Below are positions 10,802 through 22,140 of a stretch of DNA of 64,000 bases, one piece after another. Source of the DNA: Caprella mutica (taxonomy: Eukaryota > Arthropoda > Malacostraca > Amphipoda > Caprellidae). Within the stretch, counting starts at the first letter, position 1. Each line of letters opens with the position of its first letter. The notes below the pieces were generated by a model that saw only the letters and a program-made list of their open reading frames with translations, did not search any database and was not told where the DNA came from. The position numbers were made by a program, and so were the translations under genes. The stretch spans positions 1 to 64,000 of the forward strand of contig CANNZV010000921.1 of assembly GCA_947561585.1 (NCBI GenBank), in the 5' to 3' direction.

Positions 10802-11671
10802 GTAAGTATTTTAATAACCACTAATTCATTGCTTATAATATTTTGCTCGGCACACGCATTCAATTGCGGGATAGAATTGAAATTACCTAAACGAACTAAT
10901 TAGATTTTGAGATATAGATTTAATTACATTAAAGGGATCGTCTCATCATATTTGGTGAAAATTATTAATTAAATCGCTTATCCAAGGAAAACTGGAAAGC
11001 TAATTGAATATTTACATTTAAACTTTGTTTTAAATGTTACAAGGATTCTAAAGCTGTCTTTGTTTTTGTTCAAGCATTTATCCTCATTGACTTCTATTCT
11101 TTTAAAATTAACAAAAGAAAAATATAATAAAATCTACATTTTCTAAAAACTTAATGCCCAAATCGAAAAAGTCACACGAACAAAATGTATTTATTTTCAA
11201 AAGATATGTATGTGCCTATTTCAAAATAATCAGTCCACTTATAATTTTTTTTTAAGTGTGAGACAATCTTTTTAGAACCAACTTTTTTGGGAATATGCTT
11301 TACTGTTTGTGTTGCTAATGAAATTGTTAAAAATATTTATGCTTCAATTATTTACATTTATTAAACTGGGGGAGGTCTCATTTTGAACCACGTTGTCCAG
11401 AATTCATTGAACCACGTGGTATAACACTTTTTATACCACGTGGTTTTGAACTCGTTGGATCAGGAACATTCCACGTGTTTATTGAATCATATATTCCAAC
11501 ACTCATTGAATCACGTGAACCAACCCAAAAGATTTATCAAGCAGTATATTAATTATCTTTTTTTTCAGAAACTACCACTGCATGTACTGTTATGCGCCAG
11601 TTGAAGAGTATGTTAGTCTATCAGAAGCAGACGAAATCAAGACGCAGCTCTCTAAGAGATTGACTAAATAA
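9240..11671 (+). CDS. unrecognised protein with C-terminal variant RING finger (2 exons)
   Basis: Join 9,240-10,801 with 11,569-11,671, giving 554 residues. The start is the first ATG in frame (MDSLEIKDFETSNESS). The donor is AAAAA/GTAAGT, leaving phase 2; the acceptor is TTTTTTTTCAG. Residues 1 to about 490 are largely helical-looking, rich in lysine, asparagine and isoleucine, with no motif I know. The C-terminus reads CLMC, 15 residues, CNNVICFKC, then, across the splice junction, YHCMYC: a C2-x-C4 RING pattern with asparagine where the fourth ligand (histidine) should be. That suggests an E3 ligase or a degenerate zinc fold. The intact 1.56-kb frame amid decayed repeats implies recent selection or recent arrival. 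It could be a host gene or one captured from a large DNA virus or transposon; I cannot tell which. Confidence 0.75.
10802..11568 (+). other. intron of the RING-variant gene
   Basis: 767 bp, GT-AG, AT-rich. Its distal part (from about 11,290) is shared with copy A, including repeated CCACGTGGT-type words near 11,400-11,470. Confidence 0.7.
11569..11671 (+). CDS. exon 2 of the RING-variant gene
   Basis: Encodes 34 residues: the last CX2C pair (HCMYC) and a short acidic/basic tail ending RLTK before TAA. The homologous exon in copy A confirms that this exon is real. Confidence 0.75.
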
Positions 11672-11685
11672 ATTGTTATATCTAC

Positions 11686-11691
11686 AATAAA
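11686..11691 (+). promoter_or_regulatory. poly(A) signal AATAAA
   Basis: Canonical hexamer 15 bp after the stop codon. The 3' UTR would be very short unless a later site is used. Confidence 0.45.
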
Positions 11692-12187
11692 ATTTTATTT
11701 ATCATGATACTTCATTTTGAATAATGATTTTTTTAAATTTTAGAATAGTGTTTTAGTCTATACTTCATCTTTGGAAATGTTATACTTTGACGTATTTATC
11801 CATTTTAAATTCTTCCTCCACCCCTCTCCAAAAGAGACTAATTTCTTCGTCAAAATGATTTAATTTTCATACATTCTCTTGAAATTAACATTGCAAAATA
11901 GTATGAAATATCATCATAAGCAATTAAATTCCCCAAATTAGTCAGTTTCTCGTCATAAAGCGTTTAAATTAACCACCATGCTTTAATCCTTTGCCAAATT
12001 AGGTAGACACATCAGGTGATTTTTCTTTTTCAAATTTGAATAAGTAAATTTTAGTTTTTAGGTACTTTCAAGATTTTAATCCACCGAAAGATTTATGTAA
12101 TGATAAAAATAATGAATATAATAATGATAATAATACAGAGAGACTGTATCAAAATTAATTTATATGTACATCTACAATGACTTTAGA
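11692..12187. other. 3' flank of the RING-variant gene, shared with copy A
   Basis: No coding frame. Similar to 7,745-8,320 throughout, ending at GAGAGACTGTATC just before the palindromic transposon interrupts the unit. The unit appears to resume at 15,513, where a block near 15,549-15,580 (GCTTGCCTGTATT) resembles 6,720-6,745. Confidence 0.55.
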
Positions 12188-12557
12188 CAGGCGCGTATAC
12201 AAGGGGGGGGGGGGGCATTTGGGGCAGATGCCCCCCCCGCCCTTGAGGTCTGAACTTTTTAAAAATAAATCTACGGATTAATTTAAAATATATGGATTAA
12301 TCCTCCAAATTGAAGAAATGTCAATTATTTGATTATTTTTAATTGCTTTTGACATGCTTGAACTCAGTATTCTATCAAAATCGACATTTTAAAATTGCAA
12401 AATGCGAAAAATTAAATTGCAAAATGCGAGAAATTAAATTGCTTCAAGTCGTATTATGTATGCATAAGCCATTTTCTCCATAGAGAGTGGATTTCTATCA
12501 CCCTATTAATATAAGCATTTTTCTTCAATTTAAAAATGTTTTTGAATTTTAGAAGAA

Positions 12558-13560
12558 ATGCATCGTCCTATACTCTGTAGTTTGCCAAAACACCTTCTTC
12601 TTCAACAATACGCTGAAAATTCATGCTTTCCCAAGATAAATGGAAGGGTGGCTAAATCTTACCACTTGAAAAAGTTCACAAGAAATCGTGGTCTATCCAA
12701 CGAAACTGGTTCGATTCACAAGAAAAAACAAATGAAAAAACAAACAAATAAACACAAACCGCATTCAGGAGGTGAAGATTTTCCTTGAAGAAACCACTAG
12801 TTTTTCTCAGAAAAGTTTTTCAGCAGATTTCATCCACACCAAAACCACGTGGTGGAGGATCGTCATACATACATTTAGTTTCTGATTTTATCAATGAACT
12901 TCAGTTCTACCATTAACGAAAACCACATAAATAGCGGTTTTGTGAGTGGATTATGCAGCAACCATCCAACATTGCCAATTGAATCGTTTGGACAGACGAG
13001 AAGTTAATTTACCTCCATCAAAAACACATCAAAAGAATACGAATGGAAATCTTCGAAATATCTGGAAAGAAAATGATAGATACGACGTATGATGCTAAGG
13101 TTGCAATTATTAATGGAATGGTTCCAATTGTTCAAGCATTCCTTAACGAATAAGGCAACATGTTACCATGTTAATGTTTTTCAAAACTCTGATCCCAGCC
13201 TGCAACTTCTTCATTTTGGTAGATGCAAGACCAAATGCATCTCTAGAATTTAAGGAAAAGTTTCGAGGTCGAGTGATTAGCAGAAGTACGGAAATAAAAT
13301 TCTTGGTCAGCACACAGTCCAGATCTCAACTATTTGGACTTTCGCATATGGGCTGCTGCACATACTCGAGTTTATAAGTTTATATAAAAAAAAAGATCCC
13401 AATGAGTCTCTTATACAATGTGCTCAAATCTCAGTTCAAAAAAACAAAAACAATAAGACTCACAAGAAAGTATGCAAGAATGTTCTGAAGCGTGCATCGT
13501 TCTGTCTTCACTTCGGAGGGGGTCATTTTCAACAACTTTTGTAGGACCACAGGAGATGTG
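12558..13560 (+). pseudogene. mariner-like transposase relic, left arm
   Basis: Frames read MHRPILCSLPKHLLLQQYAE, later VSDFINELQF, then (shifted, near 12,990) VWTDEKLIYLHQKHI with the first catalytic aspartate, VPIVQAFLNEQGN, a worn second-aspartate region near 13,200 (VDARPNASLEF), GRVISRSTEIKF, and a C-terminal GGGHFQQLL near 13,510-13,540. This is the order of mariner-family DDE transposases. Many stops and shifts; inactive. Confidence 0.65.
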
Positions 13561-13919
13561 CTTCATATGATATAAGACAATAAATGTTAACAATAATAAA
13601 AATTCTTTCTTTTCCTTCAAAGTGATGCATCTATAATGGTCTTTGACTCATTTTTAAGTGCTTCTAACTCGTAATTAAAAAATTACGTTATCTGATGAAA
13701 CACAGTGTAGCAGTATGGTTTTGATTATTTTTGCTGCAGCCAATGATTGAATATTGTGATTAAGTTAATGACTATCAGTCTATTGGACTAGATATACAGC
13801 TTATGGACTGTACAATTCATCCACTGACACACTGTGTTCCATCAGAAACGATATTTTTAAATTACGAATTAGAAGCACTTCGATCTAATGCATCAACACC
13901 ACGTTGATGGAAAAGAGAG

Positions 13920-15250
13920 TATCATTATTAAAAATTTATTGTCCTATATATATGGCTATATTGTATGAACCACATCTCCTGTGGCCCTACAGAAGTTGTT
14001 GAAAATGACCTCCTCCAACCTGAAGACAGAACGAAGCAAACTTCAAACCATTCTTTAAAATTTCTTAGGGGTCAATGAGTTATACCTTTCAGCGAAACTT
14101 TAAACACTTTGTATAAGAGACACAATGGAATATTCTTTTTCATATATAAACTCGAGTTTGTGCATCAGCCAAGAAGTGAAAATCCAAAGGGTTGTGATAT
14201 TGATTGTATGCTGGCCAGAAATTTTCCGTTCTTCTGCTAATGAATCGGCCTCTAACCTTTTCAATGAGAAATTCTAGAACTGCATTTGTTCAATGTGGTG
14301 AAGCGCCGTCTTGCATCCACCAAAGTGAAGAAAGAGATGCAGTATGGGCCAAATAAGGGGTGCTAGTTTGGTAAGCGATCTGTGAGGTTAATGTGATCTG
14401 ATAATTTTTATTTTAATAATTATGATAATTTTTCTTTGTAAGTAACTGTGATACAAAACAAACAATATAGATGAGATGATATTGTCACAATGCATTAAAT
14501 GTAAAAAAAAATATATTAATCACTTATTTTACTTTATATTCATAAAAGTTTAGTAGGATGTAGTTTATATATTGATATTTTCTTGAAGTATTTCCATAAT
14601 AAGGCTTTGCATATGTAAATGGTATATAATGATTTAAGGAATATATTTGGTATCTCGTATACCTGTTTGTATCTTTTATATTTGCTAATAAATTCTGAAT
14701 AGATCGCATGCCAAACCAGTAAATGATGATCAGATCGCATAGCAAACTAGCACCAAATAATGTCCTGTAGCAATCTGAGATATGAAACACCATTAACCGA
14801 TGACGAGTTGCCATCATCATCAAGGAATGCATGAAAGATTAGATCCATTAAATTAATATTGGAAACAAAGATATTACCTTAGCATCATACCTATCATTTA
14901 TTCCTTTGATATTTCAGGGATTTTCATTAGTGTACCTGACGATCCTCCACAACGGAGTAATGTTTGGTGAAATCTGCTGAGAAACTGGGGGTTCTGGGGG
15001 GTTCTTCATAGAAACTCTTCACCTCCTGAATCACTGTTTCTGTCCTTTTTGGTTTTGTTATAATTTGCCTTTCTTGTGAATAGAACCAGTTTCATTGAAT
15101 AGACCACGAACTCTTTTGAGCTTTTTCAGGTGGTAAGATTTAGCCGCCCTTCACTTGTCATGGAGTGAAGCATGAATTTTCGACATACTGTTGAAGAAGA
15201 AGGTGTTTTTGCCAAACTACAGAGTACAGGACGATGCATTTCTTCTCAAA
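13920..15250 (-). pseudogene. mariner-like transposase relic, right arm
   Basis: Mirror copy of the left-arm relic. On the minus strand, 14,340 down to 14,150 reads a WMQDGASPH-type block and a GRFISRRTENFWPA-type block, and the N-terminal part lies at 15,240-14,930. Some positions, such as the QDGASPH motif, are better preserved here than in the left arm. Confidence 0.6.
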
Positions 15251-15512
15251 TTCAATTTTTTTTAAGGTTTAAGAAAAATGCCAATACTAATAGGATAAAA
15301 TCCATTCTTTATACTTTATGAACTTGATGACGTCCTCCCATTTCGCAATTTGAAAAATGAGTTTTCTGACGAAACACAGTGTAATCATGTTCAAAGCAAT
15401 TAAAATAATCCAATAACTGATCAGTCTGAGGAATTATCCGTAGATTTTTTTCAGAAACGTTAAATTTTTTGAAAAGTGCCCCCCCCTTGACCGAATCCTA
15501 GATACGCCCCTG

Positions 15513-16931
15513 AATTTAACCAACTCTTTATTATTTGTAATAAGAATAAGTTGTGATTTTGATTAAAAAAGCGGTGCTTGCCTGTATTGTTCTATTCACT
15601 TTAAAATATCTTTAAGTATCTCCGGGTCGTTTAATATCAAAAATTTTTTTAGTCTATATACATCCACGGTGGCAATGTGACAGAGTTTCAGGCACGAACA
15701 CGGAGGGGTCCCACGATCGATACCAGGACACATCACTTCATTTCTTCCCATTTAATTTACACATAACAATATGTAACAAAAATCAAATTGATATGTATCT
15801 AAATGTACAGTACGTTATATCAATGAAGTAAGAGTTTTCAATTTTAATTTATTTATTTATTGGATGCAAGTGGATATCGTTTCGAAACATATTAGATATA
15901 TAATTAGGCGTCTGTTCGATGCAGAATCCCTATGTATGTTGGATGTCGTAATTTATCTTTCTGTTCAACGCTGTTAAAACGATATCGCTTCGATGCCAAA
16001 TATACTTGATATGATGCGGTTTAGCGGTGCAAACGGATATCGGATTGATGTCTACTTGATGTCACCATGTCTATTTTGTTACTGGTATTCGATGTCGGAA
16101 GAGAGGTTATACAGAGTCGTTTAGACATCGAATAGATACATTTATGTTTGCTGGGTACATATAACAAAAAATATTTTAATTTAAAAGTGGTGGTAGTCGT
16201 CAAATGAGAAAGATACAGATCATTTTCAGTTATCCAATTTACTCATTAACTTCATAAACTATTCATTCTGTTATCATACGGGAAGAATTGGGGGTCTCCA
16301 TTTACCAATCAAATATTTAAGTTTCAACTAATGCAATACCATTACATTTAAAGTTATTGAGAGTTATCAGTGTTTTTCAAGTCTCATAATATCAATGCGA
16401 TCTTAATTTGATCTCATTGAATATATTGACAAGAAGAGAATGACGATTAACATTCATTACTCTGATTAAAGAACTAGAAACGAAAATACAGTAGACAATT
16501 TTACGGCACTCGATTTTTCCGCGTTTTCTATAGTGATCAATTTTAGTGTCATTCTAACTTTGGTGAAGTGAGGTTGTGTTGTGTTTTTTCCGGCACCATT
16601 GGATATCTTCGATGAAATCACGTCGAAATTTAATTGGATTATATTCTCAGGTAAATATATTTATAATCTATTTTTGTTTATTTGAATTATGATTTACAGC
16701 TGCATTGGATACTTTGAATATAATTCGTTGTAACTAGAAAGACAAAGAATCCCATTCTGATTTCTGCAATATTGAACAGTGCAAACTGCTGTATAATATA
16801 ATAATCTGACAGTGAGTTAATGAATCTGTCTTCAGATATTCAATTTTTGGGCAATTTCTCTCCAAAGATTTTCAAATTTCTCTCCAAAATGTCCTAAAAC
16901 AGTAAACTCTCCAATCAAAACATGTCATGTA
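15513..16931. other. no gene; right flank of the duplicated unit and unassigned DNA
   Basis: The first 100 bp look like continuation of copy B of the duplicated unit. From 15,880 to 16,150 the words GATATCG and GATGTC recur irregularly. No exon or RNA gene recognised. Confidence 0.35.
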
Positions 16932-17168
16932 CCAGTCTGTATTTGGTGCACAAAATTCCACTGACTTTTTGAAAAAGCTGAAAAAATCCACCTTAAATTT
17001 CCAGTAATTTGGCTGATCCACCAACATTTTACCCATTTTTCCACCGAAAAATAATGGTAACATAGGAATAAATAGCTAAAAAGCCACCGACTTTGCCAGA
17101 ATATTATATTCAAAGGGGAAAAATTTCCACTGACATGTCGGTGGAATTTACCACGAAATACAGACTGG
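16932..17168. mobile_element. CCAGTCTG-terminal hAT-like MITE, copy 1
   Basis: Inverted ends CCAGTCTGTATTTGGTGC... and ...CGAAATACAGACTGG. Flanking octamers GTCATGTA and GTTATGTA match at 7 of 8 positions, the target-duplication size of hAT elements. The interior matches copy 2 (17,947-18,210) in the opposite orientation, for example GGTGGATCAGCCAAATTACT. No coding capacity; its short ORFs are the repeat itself. Confidence 0.8.
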
Positions 17169-17228
17169 GTTATGTAGGGCCAGATTGCATTAGTTGTTGT
17201 CTAAGAGCCGCCATTTCACCAACAGGTT

Positions 17229-17410
17229 ATTTGAAGAGCCGTGGGGATATCATATCTGAGCCGTGGGATAGAAATTGCGAGCCGTGGGATAAAAAATGAG
17301 AGCCGTGGGATAAAAAATGAGAGCCGTGGGATGAAAAATGAGAGCCGTAGGATAAAAAATGAGAGCCGTGGGATAAAAACTACAAGCAATGGGATATAAA
17401 GCCAGCCGTG
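17229..17410. repeat. 21-bp minisatellite, about 8 copies
   Basis: Unit GAGCCGTGGGATAAAAAATGA with edge variants. Open on the minus strand because 21 is a multiple of three (FIPRLSF repeats); not a gene. Confidence 0.85.
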
Positions 17411-17813
17411 GTGGAAGGAGCAATTACTACCTAGATTTAGATACTTATTAACAGACCGGAAATATTTGATCAAGTGAAAATTCACATTTGATGAGCTGCA
17501 AAGTTTTGAAGCTCTATATAAATGTCTTTTAGAAGACCGTGAGTTTCGAAAAAAATTCACAAAGAATGCAATCTGCCAAGTAAAATAGTATGTCTCATAA
17601 ACTCACCATTTGTCTCTCCAGCTCTCTCCAAAATTCCGCCAATTCTCTTCAAAATGATCAAATTATTATTATTTCTCTCCAAAATAACATTATAGCATAG
17701 GAAAAAATAGATAAAACTCGCCATTTGCAATTGAAGGGCTCAAAACAACTGTCACAAACTCGCCATTAAAATGGCGAGTTTGGACATGTTTTATCACTTG
17801 GGCAATCTGGATG
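17411..17813. other. no gene; contains a perfect 12-bp-arm hairpin
   Basis: Recurring TCTCTCCAAAAT words are shared with 16,855-16,895. At 17,756-17,781 the arms AAACTCGCCATT and AATGGCGAGTTT are separated by 2 bp, a perfect hairpin that may be abutted ends of a lost transposon. Confidence 0.6.
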
Positions 17814-17946
17814 TAGAGTCAACTGTCAAGCAGGTAAATTGCATTATTGCGGCACACTGAGTACTGACTAACTGCGGCCTCTTACAACAGAAACATCATC
17901 CATTCAAAAAACACGTTAAAAACTTAAATTATAGCATGCACTGCGC

Positions 17947-18210
17947 CCAGTCTGTATTTGGTGCACAAAATTCCACTGACTTTTTGAAAAAGAAGAAAAA
18001 TGTTGGTGGAATTTTTTTCTCTTGAAAATAATATTCTGGCAAAGTCGGTCGATTTTTAGCTATTTATTCCTATGTTACCACTTACCATTAATTTTCGGTG
18101 GAAAAATGGGTAAAATGTTGGTGGATCAGCCAAATTACTGGAAATTAAAGGTGGATTTTTTGAGCTTTTTCAAAAAGTCAGTGGAATTTTGTGCACCAAA
18201 TACAGACTGG
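17947..18210. mobile_element. CCAGTCTG-terminal hAT-like MITE, copy 2
   Basis: 264 bp with long, nearly perfect inverted ends of over 40 bp (CCAGTCTGTATTTGGTGCAC inward to GACTTTTTGAAAAAG). Same family as 16,932-17,168. The flanking octamers do not match, so one flank was lost or rearranged. Confidence 0.8.
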
Positions 18211-18249
18211 CTCCCGAGTCCCGACCACATAGTGTTTGCTCCCGCACGC

Positions 18250-18664
18250 CCAGTCTGCAGAATATGGGACATTTATCCAGTCTGCAGAATGTGTCTCTTC
18301 TCCTGCAGAGACTTTAATTAGAGAGAGAGCTACTCTCTGACTCTCAGCAGCAAATTCAGAATCTCCCGCAGCTAAATTAATGATAGCATAGGAATTAATT
18401 CAAAATCTCCCGCAGCTAAATTAATGGTAACATAGGAATTAATTCAAGATCTCCCAGATCTCCAATTTCTAAAATTTAATCAAAAACTCCCGCAGAGAGT
18501 CTTTGAAAAATATTCCATATTCTGCATACTGGACATTTATGATTTTTAACATTTTCTGTGCGAACAATCCTTAATTTCCTCCTATATTTATATGTATTTT
18601 ACTGAGAACAGAAGCCAAAATAAAGGATTTCTTGGAGAACACTTGAGCAGTTACTGCAGTCTGG
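18250..18664. mobile_element. hAT-like element interrupted by a relative, outer copy
   Basis: Starts CCAGTCTGCAGAATATGG and ends TTACTGCAGTCTGG. Flanked on both sides by the perfect 8-bp duplication CCGCACGC (18,242-18,249 and 18,665-18,672). No transposase; interrupted at 18,277-18,532 by a relative with its own target duplication. Confidence 0.88.
18277..18532. mobile_element. hAT-like MITE nested inside the outer copy
   Basis: 256 bp, from CCAGTCTGCAGAAT to CCATATTCTGCATACTGG, flanked by the perfect octamer ACATTTAT on both sides (18,269-18,276 and 18,533-18,540). The interior is built of repeats with CTCCCGCAGCTAAATTAATG. Confidence 0.88.
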
Positions 18665-19646
18665 CCGCACGCACTAGAATATTTGAAAATTACCTCCCGC
18701 AAGAGTTATTCTACCTCCCGCACCCGCCCTCCTTATTTATAGCGCCCGCAATGATGAAAGACAATCTAGAAGTAGATTAAATGCGCATGCCCCTCTCAAT
18801 CAAATATAGGGTCAAGCAGGTAAATTGAGGCCTTTTTATTTTTAATTGCGACCCTATCAAGAGAGTCTCTAAAACATCCTGAACCGAAATTACATTTAAA
18901 TGGCATAGCTATCAAAAGAAGCGCAGGCATGCTATAATTTATTAATTTAAGTTTTTAACGTGTGTTTTGAAGCTATATGTTTCTGTTGTCGAAGGCCGCA
19001 GTTAGTTAGTGTGCCGCAATTTACCTGCTTGACCCTAACTTAAATCTGATTCTTAACTTGGTAAGACAGTTAGGGACTCAACTTCTCAAGATACCTATCT
19101 AAGTTAGAGTCACAAACAATCAAACACCACACAACCTCTCATGACAGTAAGTCAACTGAATTGAAAAGAAATTTAAAATTGGATTGTGCCGTCTTACAAT
19201 CAAACTCTGTGTCAGTGATAAAATTACTGTCCTTTTGCCAGTTTTTTTTCAAATTATTAAAAGAATTATTTTATTGTTTCAATCGTCATCCTTTTACTCT
19301 CTGTCTACATGTTTTTGATTATTTTTGTAATCATTATAAATCAACGTTGCTAGTTTTGAATCCGAAGAAAATAATGTTACCTAGCTATATATTTTGAATG
19401 TTAGCTCAAGTTCGAACCGGAAATCAAAACAACTAGCGAACCTTTTATATGCATTGATTATAGACTATATAGTGTTCACTGTTATTGGCTTATTGCACAT
19501 GAGTTTTACGTAGGCATAAAAAAATATTTTGAACCTAATTTATACGATTTTCAGATTCATTACACATTACATTCCAACTTTGATGATATTCATAGCAATT
19601 CTCGTTCTGGTAAATTAATTTTCTACGAAGGTTGATAATTTAGTTA

Positions 19647-19864
19647 GGGTAAGTACTTAATTATTGGTCAGCTCCACATTTTCGGTCATTTAAGATGAAA
19701 CAATATAAAAATAATTATTTCACTAGGATTGGTTGAGTAAAAACAACCAACCCGGGTTCGCAGAAGTATTACATAGCACTCTGTAATAATAATACTTTTA
19801 ATATTGTTTTTACTTACATGACCGAAAATATAGTAGCTACTGACCAATAATTCAGAATTTACCC
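19647..19864. mobile_element. GGGTAA MITE, copy 1 (complete)
   Basis: Ends GGGTAAGT...TTACCC with TA on each side. Subterminal inverted blocks AATTATTGGTCAG and TTTTCGGTCAT recur in reverse at the right end. Same family as copies near 41,059, 46,469, 53,118 and 58,700. TA duplication points to a Tc1/mariner-type mobiliser. Confidence 0.8.
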
Positions 19865-21642
19865 TAGTATATTCCAATATTGTTTTATATTTTTGTTTGA
19901 AATTTTTAATGTTTAATCACAATGCAAGTGAGTTCCAAGTTACCGAACATGTAATAAATTAGCTACCACTTTATATTCCATATGAAAATTGCCCGAGCAT
20001 TAAGATTTCTGTTTTTTTTTTAAATTGTTTTTTTAACCTCCTCTGCTTTTCTGTTATTAACTTCGCAAATTTGCGGAGGGTTATATTTTACCTGGCATTT
20101 ATTTATTTATCATATTGTTATTCGCATAACTGAAAATGTGTTTAACCAAATTGCTTGAAAGGTCATGGTCATTTGTAACGTAATCTAGTTTATTACTATA
20201 TTACCATTAGTTTTTTCGGAGACAGGGAGAAGTATTTTGATGACTTTTTTCCAAATTGCAAAGAAATTAAGATAAAATCTTTCCAAAATTATTCTCATTA
20301 ACTGTCTTCAAGGATAGAAATATTAATATTAACATAATTTTATTTGAGAAAAGAATAATTGAAATTTATCTTAGAACAGGTATTAGTTACAATTTCAATA
20401 CACTACTAATTACATTGTATTAATTACTATTAACTGAACAATGAATATAAATATATAATGATGAATTTAGTGTTCATTTTTGCTACAGACTTTTGTGTTG
20501 TTCTGTAGTCAGTTGAGTTTGCCCACCATGATGAATCATGATCTATTTTTATTTCTATGAAGTTATTAGCTATATTGAAACCATTTTCAGTACCTGACTA
20601 TCAGATGGTCTAGTTTTAGCTATGTCACAAAGATATTCTAGCAGAAATGAATTAAGTTATGCTGCATGTTCACTTCACTCAACAGTAGGAAAACTAGAAA
20701 ATTTAATTAGAATTAAAGTTGCATCAAAATTCCAAGCCTTTTTTGAAGCGGAACAAAAAGATAGCTAAATAACTTGTATGTATTTTTTTGAAATATGACT
20801 GGTATTTATTCCTCTAAAAGAAGTTGATCAAAAAAATGAATTATTAATATTTATTACCAGAATATTTTTCACTCATAAACTATTTAATATATGCCTATCA
20901 CTATTAATACTAATTATTATTTAGAAGACTCGTGTAAATATATAAAAAAATAAGAATGGAATTATTTTCAAATGATAGTCCAGTTGAGTCTACTGTCTGA
21001 GTAAATTTGAAAGTATTTCTCAATTTTTCTTCCAATGATAAAGAAAGATTTGCTAGAACTGTAGCCCATTATTTACTGCCAATTTATAAAGGTTCATCTG
21101 TCTGTTCCTTCTTTTTCTGTTAATTCATCTGCTGAGATTCATTCTTATTTGATTCATATAGCAAATATTGATGAATATTTTGTATCCACATATGACTTTT
21201 TTGTTTGTATTATTCTTAAAAGCACCAAAGATGTGTTTATGACAGTAAATTAATCAATATATTTAACTAACAAGAAACTGATCCATCTTAATAACATTTT
21301 GGCTCATATCCAGCTAGCTGATAATAATACCATAGCTAATTCTTAGCCTGAATGTCCTTATTTTTATTGGTTTACTACAATATATTAATATAGAATACCG
21401 TTACAATCAGATTCAATAAATATGTATTGAACAAATGAGTAGAAAATCTAGCAAATTAGCTTTTTCTTTGATAGTTTTTCCTGTGTATTGACCCACCGAT
21501 GGGTCAAACATGTTATTCATAATGTGTAATGACTCATCATTGGTTAATAATTTAAAAAGAATACACTCCAGATCTTCCAACTCTATGAATCACACTGCAC
21601 TTTTTTAATAAGCCAGAAACTTTATCAGTGTTGATGTCATAC
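19865..21642. other. no gene; one shared short repeat
   Basis: AT-rich. At 20,058-20,112 the stretch ACTTCGCAAATTTGCGGA...CCTGGCATTTATTTAT recurs in altered form at 24,748-24,803 (CCTTTCCAAATTTACGGA...CCCGGCATTTATTTAT), marking a dispersed repeat of unknown type. No exon recognised. Confidence 0.45.
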
Positions 21643-22140
21643 CTATTTGGCCCCCAGGGGCTCTATCCTGAAGCTGTCTGTGGTGAATGGAAGAGAAGGG
21701 GGGTGGCGTCCCTTGGGCCCCGAACTGTTTTAATTTGGATTATGGATTGTGTTTTTTCATTTTTACCATGTTTATCATTTTTTTAACGCTACTTGCAGTT
21801 TTAGAGGATAGCGCTAGGGTTATACTCTTCAACTACGATGTCTTAGAATTTTGTGACAGGTAGGCTCGTAGGCTTCATTTACTATCACCTCTTCATTTTC
21901 CTCTTCCATCCGTGAGTGCAGCCACCGGTGCTTGTGTCCCGTTTCGTCACATTCCTTGGTAAGTGACTGTATTCACGGAGTAGCTTTTCTGCATCCATGA
22001 GCATTGTCACCGACGGTGGTAAGTGACTTTGTTCATGGAGCCACTTTCCTCTCTGACTGCTTCTTCCAGTCCCTTGTATTTAATTTCCTTTTGACGTCAG
22101 CGATATGGCCTTTGGTTCCGAAGCAGACGTTAAACCCCCT
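21643..22140 (+). mobile_element. retroposon tail repeat (GCAGACGTTAAA family), long copy
   Basis: About 500 bp from CCCAGGGGCTCTATCCTG through TTAACGCTACTTGCAG and GGATAGCGCTAGGGTTAT to the 3' end GACGTCAGCGATATGGCC, GCAGACGTTAAACCCC. Other copies share this 3' end and differ in 5' extent (41,512; 44,187; 52,522; 58,056), which is the signature of target-primed reverse transcription, so it is a LINE 3' end or a SINE. No poly(A) tail; it ends AATAAATTAAA. Confidence 0.75.

Larger units (their letters stand above)
12188..15512. mobile_element. 3.3-kb palindromic transposon (mariner-like relics head to head)
   Basis: The ends are CAGGCGCGTATAC at left and the inverse of CAGGGGCGTATCTAGG at right, both followed inward by a G/C homopolymer run. 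Flanking octamers ACTTTAGA and AATTTAAC agree at 5 of 8 positions, a weak duplication of hAT size. Almost the whole interior is a giant inverted repeat centred near 13,850. The block at about 12,551-12,640 (GAAGAAATGCATCGTCCT) recurs inverted at about 15,160-15,250; 13,480-13,600 recurs at 13,920-14,050; and 13,647-13,710 recurs at 13,830-13,880. Each arm carries the same mariner-type transposase remnant in opposite orientation. The terminal repeats look like hAT while the coding relic is mariner-like, so the superfamily of the carrier is unsettled. Confidence 0.8.
17814..19036. mobile_element. fold-back element hosting nested MITEs
   Basis: The left arm (about 17,827-17,946: CAAGCAGGTAAATTGC, GCGGCACAC, ACTGCGGCCT, ACGTTAAAAACTTAAATTA, ATAGCATGC) is inverted at about 18,921-19,036. 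A partial third copy of its tip (TAGGGTCAAGCAGGTAAATT) sits at 18,808. The interior between the arms is largely made of the MITEs at 17,947-18,210 and 18,250-18,664, so these inserted later. Confidence 0.65.

Noticed and set aside
12558..12788. Separate small gene of 76 codons
   Set aside because: Matches the mirrored arm at 14,930-15,240 and is the N-terminal relic of the mariner-like transposase.
19720..19780. Possible tRNA B-box (GGGTTCGCAG)
   Set aside because: No matching A-box or cloverleaf; it lies in the loop of the GGGTAA MITE.
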